64,000 nucleotides of DNA, taken from contig WBMV01006429.1 of NCBI GenBank assembly GCA_013396655.1, forward strand, positions 1,956,492 to 2,020,491, read 5' to 3'. The notes under the pieces are model-generated. The model was not told the origin of the DNA and did not search any database. It was given only the letters and a program-made list of their open reading frames with translations. The number at the start of each line of letters is the position of its first letter. Positions within the stretch are counted from its first letter, which is position 1. Positions 46,301 to 64,000 of the stretch are shown here, piece by piece. The translations under genes were made by a program, and so were the position numbers. This stretch comes from Campylorhamphus procurvoides (lineage: Eukaryota > Chordata > Aves > Passeriformes > Dendrocolaptidae).

Positions 46301-48002
46301 AATCAATGAGTGAAGAGGCTCCAGTCAGAAAAAGAGAGTTAGAAATGGAAGAATTGCTGGGAAAATACCCATCCTCAGACCTCTCTACCTGATGGAAGAG
46401 AGGAGAGACCAAAATTCCTCTCCCCAGCCATGTCTTCTGTCCTGTAAGCCACATGCTGGTGGCTCTCCAAGAGCCACCGCTGTGGTTTGCCCTGCAGGAA
46501 GACCCGTGGGGTGCAGGAAGGCACCCTGGGGAGGTGGGTGCCCCTGGAGGTGGGTGCCTTCGCCCATCCAATGCTGTGGGACAGAATGGGATGAGCCACC
46601 ACGGTGTGGGGAGGGGGCTGGCAGCTGTAGGACCCCTGGTAGGAGCACCATAGCAGCTCAACCCCTTTCCAAATGTAAACGCAATGAAAAACAGCAACCC
46701 CTGAAAATCCCCCCTCCCTCCCCACCTTAAACAGTTGAATATTTCTAGTTATTACATAAAGATCCATTTCAGCAAATACTCAAAATCAAGTTACGAAATA
46801 CACGGTAGGTTGGTTTCTTTTCCCTATAAAAAGGCATGCGCTCAAAGGAGAAGACAGCTAAAGGCTTGTTTGTTTTCTTTGAAGCACAATCAGATTCTGC
46901 AGAGTTTTGTCACTAAAGCTTGCATTCCTTGTCGTCGCTGGAAGGAGTCGCGTGGGTGATGGAGGTTTGTGCCCCGAATCAGTGGCCAGTTCAGCTGCCC
47001 CCGTCCCAGCCTGGGATTTGGGAGCAGAGGAGTGCCAGTGCTGCACATGGGGGCAGGGGTGGGTGCTGGGGTGAAGGATCCAGGCTGGATGGTGCATGGG
47101 AAGGAGGGTGCAGGGGCGATGCTACCGCCCAGGCATGGATGGGAGAGCTCCAGCTCCCAGCTGTGCCGATGTGGTACTGGGAGGCAGTTGTCTTTCTCCT
47201 CCTCTCTTCTCCCAGCTTCGCCGGTTCCTGCTCCCAAGGGAGAAGGGAGGAAGGAGGCAGAGCATCCCTCTTGGCACAGCAGCTGCCTGGAGCCAGGGTG
47301 CAAACCTACTGGCTCTCCTGGGAAGGAGCCAGCCTGCGCTGGGAAGGGAAAATAAACAGGTAGTCTTTACTCACCCATCCAAACACAGCCCTCCTTGCCA
47401 ATGTGTGTGTGGAAAATGGACTTTGCAAATGGTTTAAATTGCAGTTCCCCATCCGAGGCTGCTGGGAAGTGGGAACTTGGGTTGAGAGCAGGCAGGAGTC
47501 ACGGCAGCAGACGGGGGACCTTGATAGCAGCAAAGCAAAATCCACCAGCACGCAGGGAGGATGCAGCACAGAGCGGCTCAAAACTGGCCCCCTCCCTTCC
47601 TCAGAGGGCTTCCAGCAGAGGTGGGGATGGAGGTGGATGAGGAGTCTGAGCCCAGTTCAGGAGATGTGCTGGGTACTGAGGGGGTCCACCAACACTGTGC
47701 AGCCAAGGAGAGGGGCCTGTACACCAGCCAGATGTTTGGGTTTAAGTTCATGGTTTCTCTTTTCCTGGTTCATGCAGAGGAAGGGGGCCCAGCGCCACGA
47801 CCCTGGCAGGGTGGAGGGGTGTGATGGGATGCTTGCACTGCGCTGGCAGGGCCGTTGAGTGTGTGCGGTGAGAAGCGAGGGGTTATTCCAGCGGGAACCA
47901 AGCAGCAGAGCCAACAGCCAAAGTCCCGTAGGTGAACATGTCGGAGGGGTTCTCCCCTTGGTAGTCAGTCAGTGACAAACCCAACACGGGCAGGACCACG
48001 CT

Positions 48003-62897
<14,895 letters not shown>

Positions 62898-64000
62898 CTG
62901 TGGGAGAGAGGAGAATGCTCACACAAGTGGACGGTAAGGCAGAGTTGTGTCAGACACTTCTATTCCACAGCATTTCACCCCTCTGCCCCCCATCACACTG
63001 CCCACCAGCAGCCCCTCAGCACAGCTCAGTATCTCTCTTCACCAAACCCCACACAACCGTGGGGAGCAGTTTTAACCCTGTAAGATCCCACCAGAGCTCC
63101 TGCACACCCAAGCAAGAGCATGGGGGCTACAGCTGAGCCTATGGGGTCCCCACAGGAGCAACACTGGAGGTGGGGAGCTGGAGACCAGGAGAAGAGCCAC
63201 AATGCCAGCCCAGATTTGGTCTCCAAGCCCAGGCTGAGCATATGTGCTCTGTGTAACCTTTGCTCCAGCCCTGTTTTCTTGCTCTGCTCTAATGCAGGTG
63301 GCTCCTGCTTTATATCTAGTTCATTACATCCCAGCTCTGTTGCGTGTGTAAGACAGGAAGGGAAAAAGACAGAGGCAATGATCACTTTTGCTCCAAAACA
63401 GCTTGTGTGAGAGGCAGAAGGTCTTTATTTACGTGTATTTTATTTTATTTGTATGACACTAATGAGTGGATGGGCTGTAAGTGGATTCAGTGCAGGCAGC
63501 CCATTAAATGACATTGCTTTCTGCCTAGGAATAAAGGATATTCTCATGCACAGAGGTATTGTAGAGCTTACCACCCTTTTGGACACGTATCTACAGGCTA
63601 TGTTTAGCCTGGGGACAAAGCCAAGAGGCACAGGGATATCTGGAGACTGGAGAGGGACAAATCATGTCTCCTCAAAAAAATGAGGCTAATGCTGTCCCCT
63701 GGCTGAGCTGCAGGGACCAAAGGGGTGGCTGAAATGGCACCCAACCCCCTGGCTCTGCAGCAGGGTACCTGGAAAGTGCCAGAGGGAGTGTGGGAGGGAG
63801 CAGAGCTTAAGCATGTCCTCCCACCCAGCCTGTCTTGACTGCTCCTCCTCAGTGCTTTCAAGTGGTAAATGCCAGAGAAATGCTTGCTGACAGCTGGAAT
63901 GGACCTCCAAGGGGAAGGGCTGAGGACCGTGGGGTGTGTGTGTTATCATGGCCCTGGCTGGGCACCAGGCTGGTGTTGGACTTCCTCCTTGCCAGCCTGG
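62898..64000 (-). other. CAMK2A: CAMK2A intron, continues past the window
   Basis: No exon encoding the preceding kinase residues (…YYSEADAS) is visible, so the exon before His114 lies beyond the edge. No repeat recognised. Confidence 0.7.

Larger units (their letters stand above)
43340..48002 (-). other. CAMK2A: CAMK2A 3' UTR (about 4.66 kb)
   Basis: From the stop at 48003 down to the first strong minus-strand AATAAA at 43360-43365 there is no other gene signal. Mammalian CAMK2A has a long 3' UTR that directs dendritic localisation and activity-dependent translation. An internal ATTAAA (plus 46164-46169) could give a shorter form of about 1.85 kb. The last 250 bases are AU-rich, including a TATATATTTTTATATTTATA stretch near 43485-43515. 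One undetermined base (n) lies at 43446. Confidence 0.55.

Overview
The window is a piece of a bird chromosome. Three homology-supported protein genes lie in the order and orientation of the vertebrate PDGFRB-CDX1-SLC6A7-CAMK2A block (human 5q32), and the only clear interspersed repeats are short 5'-truncated CR1 LINE ends of the avian kind. No Alu, L1 or B-type SINE is visible. I cannot name the species. All functional calls come from reading the sequence and from remembered family sequences; no database search was run.

Layout. 1-10.7 kb has no coding exon I can support. It probably holds the start of PDGFRB intron 1, a non-coding first exon and promoter on the minus strand (about 2.7-3.2 kb, tentative), two CR1 remnants, and intergenic DNA up to CDX1. 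10.7-22.8 kb is CDX1 (+): three coding exons, 259 aa, with a 9.8-kb first intron carrying several AT-rich blocks that look regulatory. 22.8-27.2 kb is intergenic. 27.2-41.1 kb (or 41.6 kb) is SLC6A7 (+), the brain L-proline transporter: 14 coding exons, all with usable splice sites, 635 aa. 41.1-43.3 kb is a tail-to-tail intergenic gap. 43.3-64 kb is the 3' part of CAMK2A (-): a long 3' UTR and 14 coding exons (13 constitutive plus one 33-nt cassette) covering residues 114-478 of the kinase. The first five coding exons should lie beyond the right edge.

A gene within a gene sits inside CAMK2A. The exon at 56591-56631 has an open 5' extension with its own ATG (56704) that encodes a hydrophobic leader and runs in frame into the association-domain exons. 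This is alpha-KAP, the kinase-less membrane-anchor product known from mammalian muscle. A perfect MEF2 consensus and a CAGCTG E-box lie upstream.

Reading details that matter: the true CAMK2A stop is reached only by splicing CA|C-TGA across a 213-bp intron (48219 to 48006), giving ...VLPH; reading through the donor gives ...VLPQ. The CAMK2A poly(A) signal (43360-43365) is preceded by a UUUUAU cytoplasmic polyadenylation element 17 nt upstream. CDX1 has a short upstream ORF overlapping its start codon. I see no sign of an unknown protein system; the interesting material is regulatory and in gene architecture.
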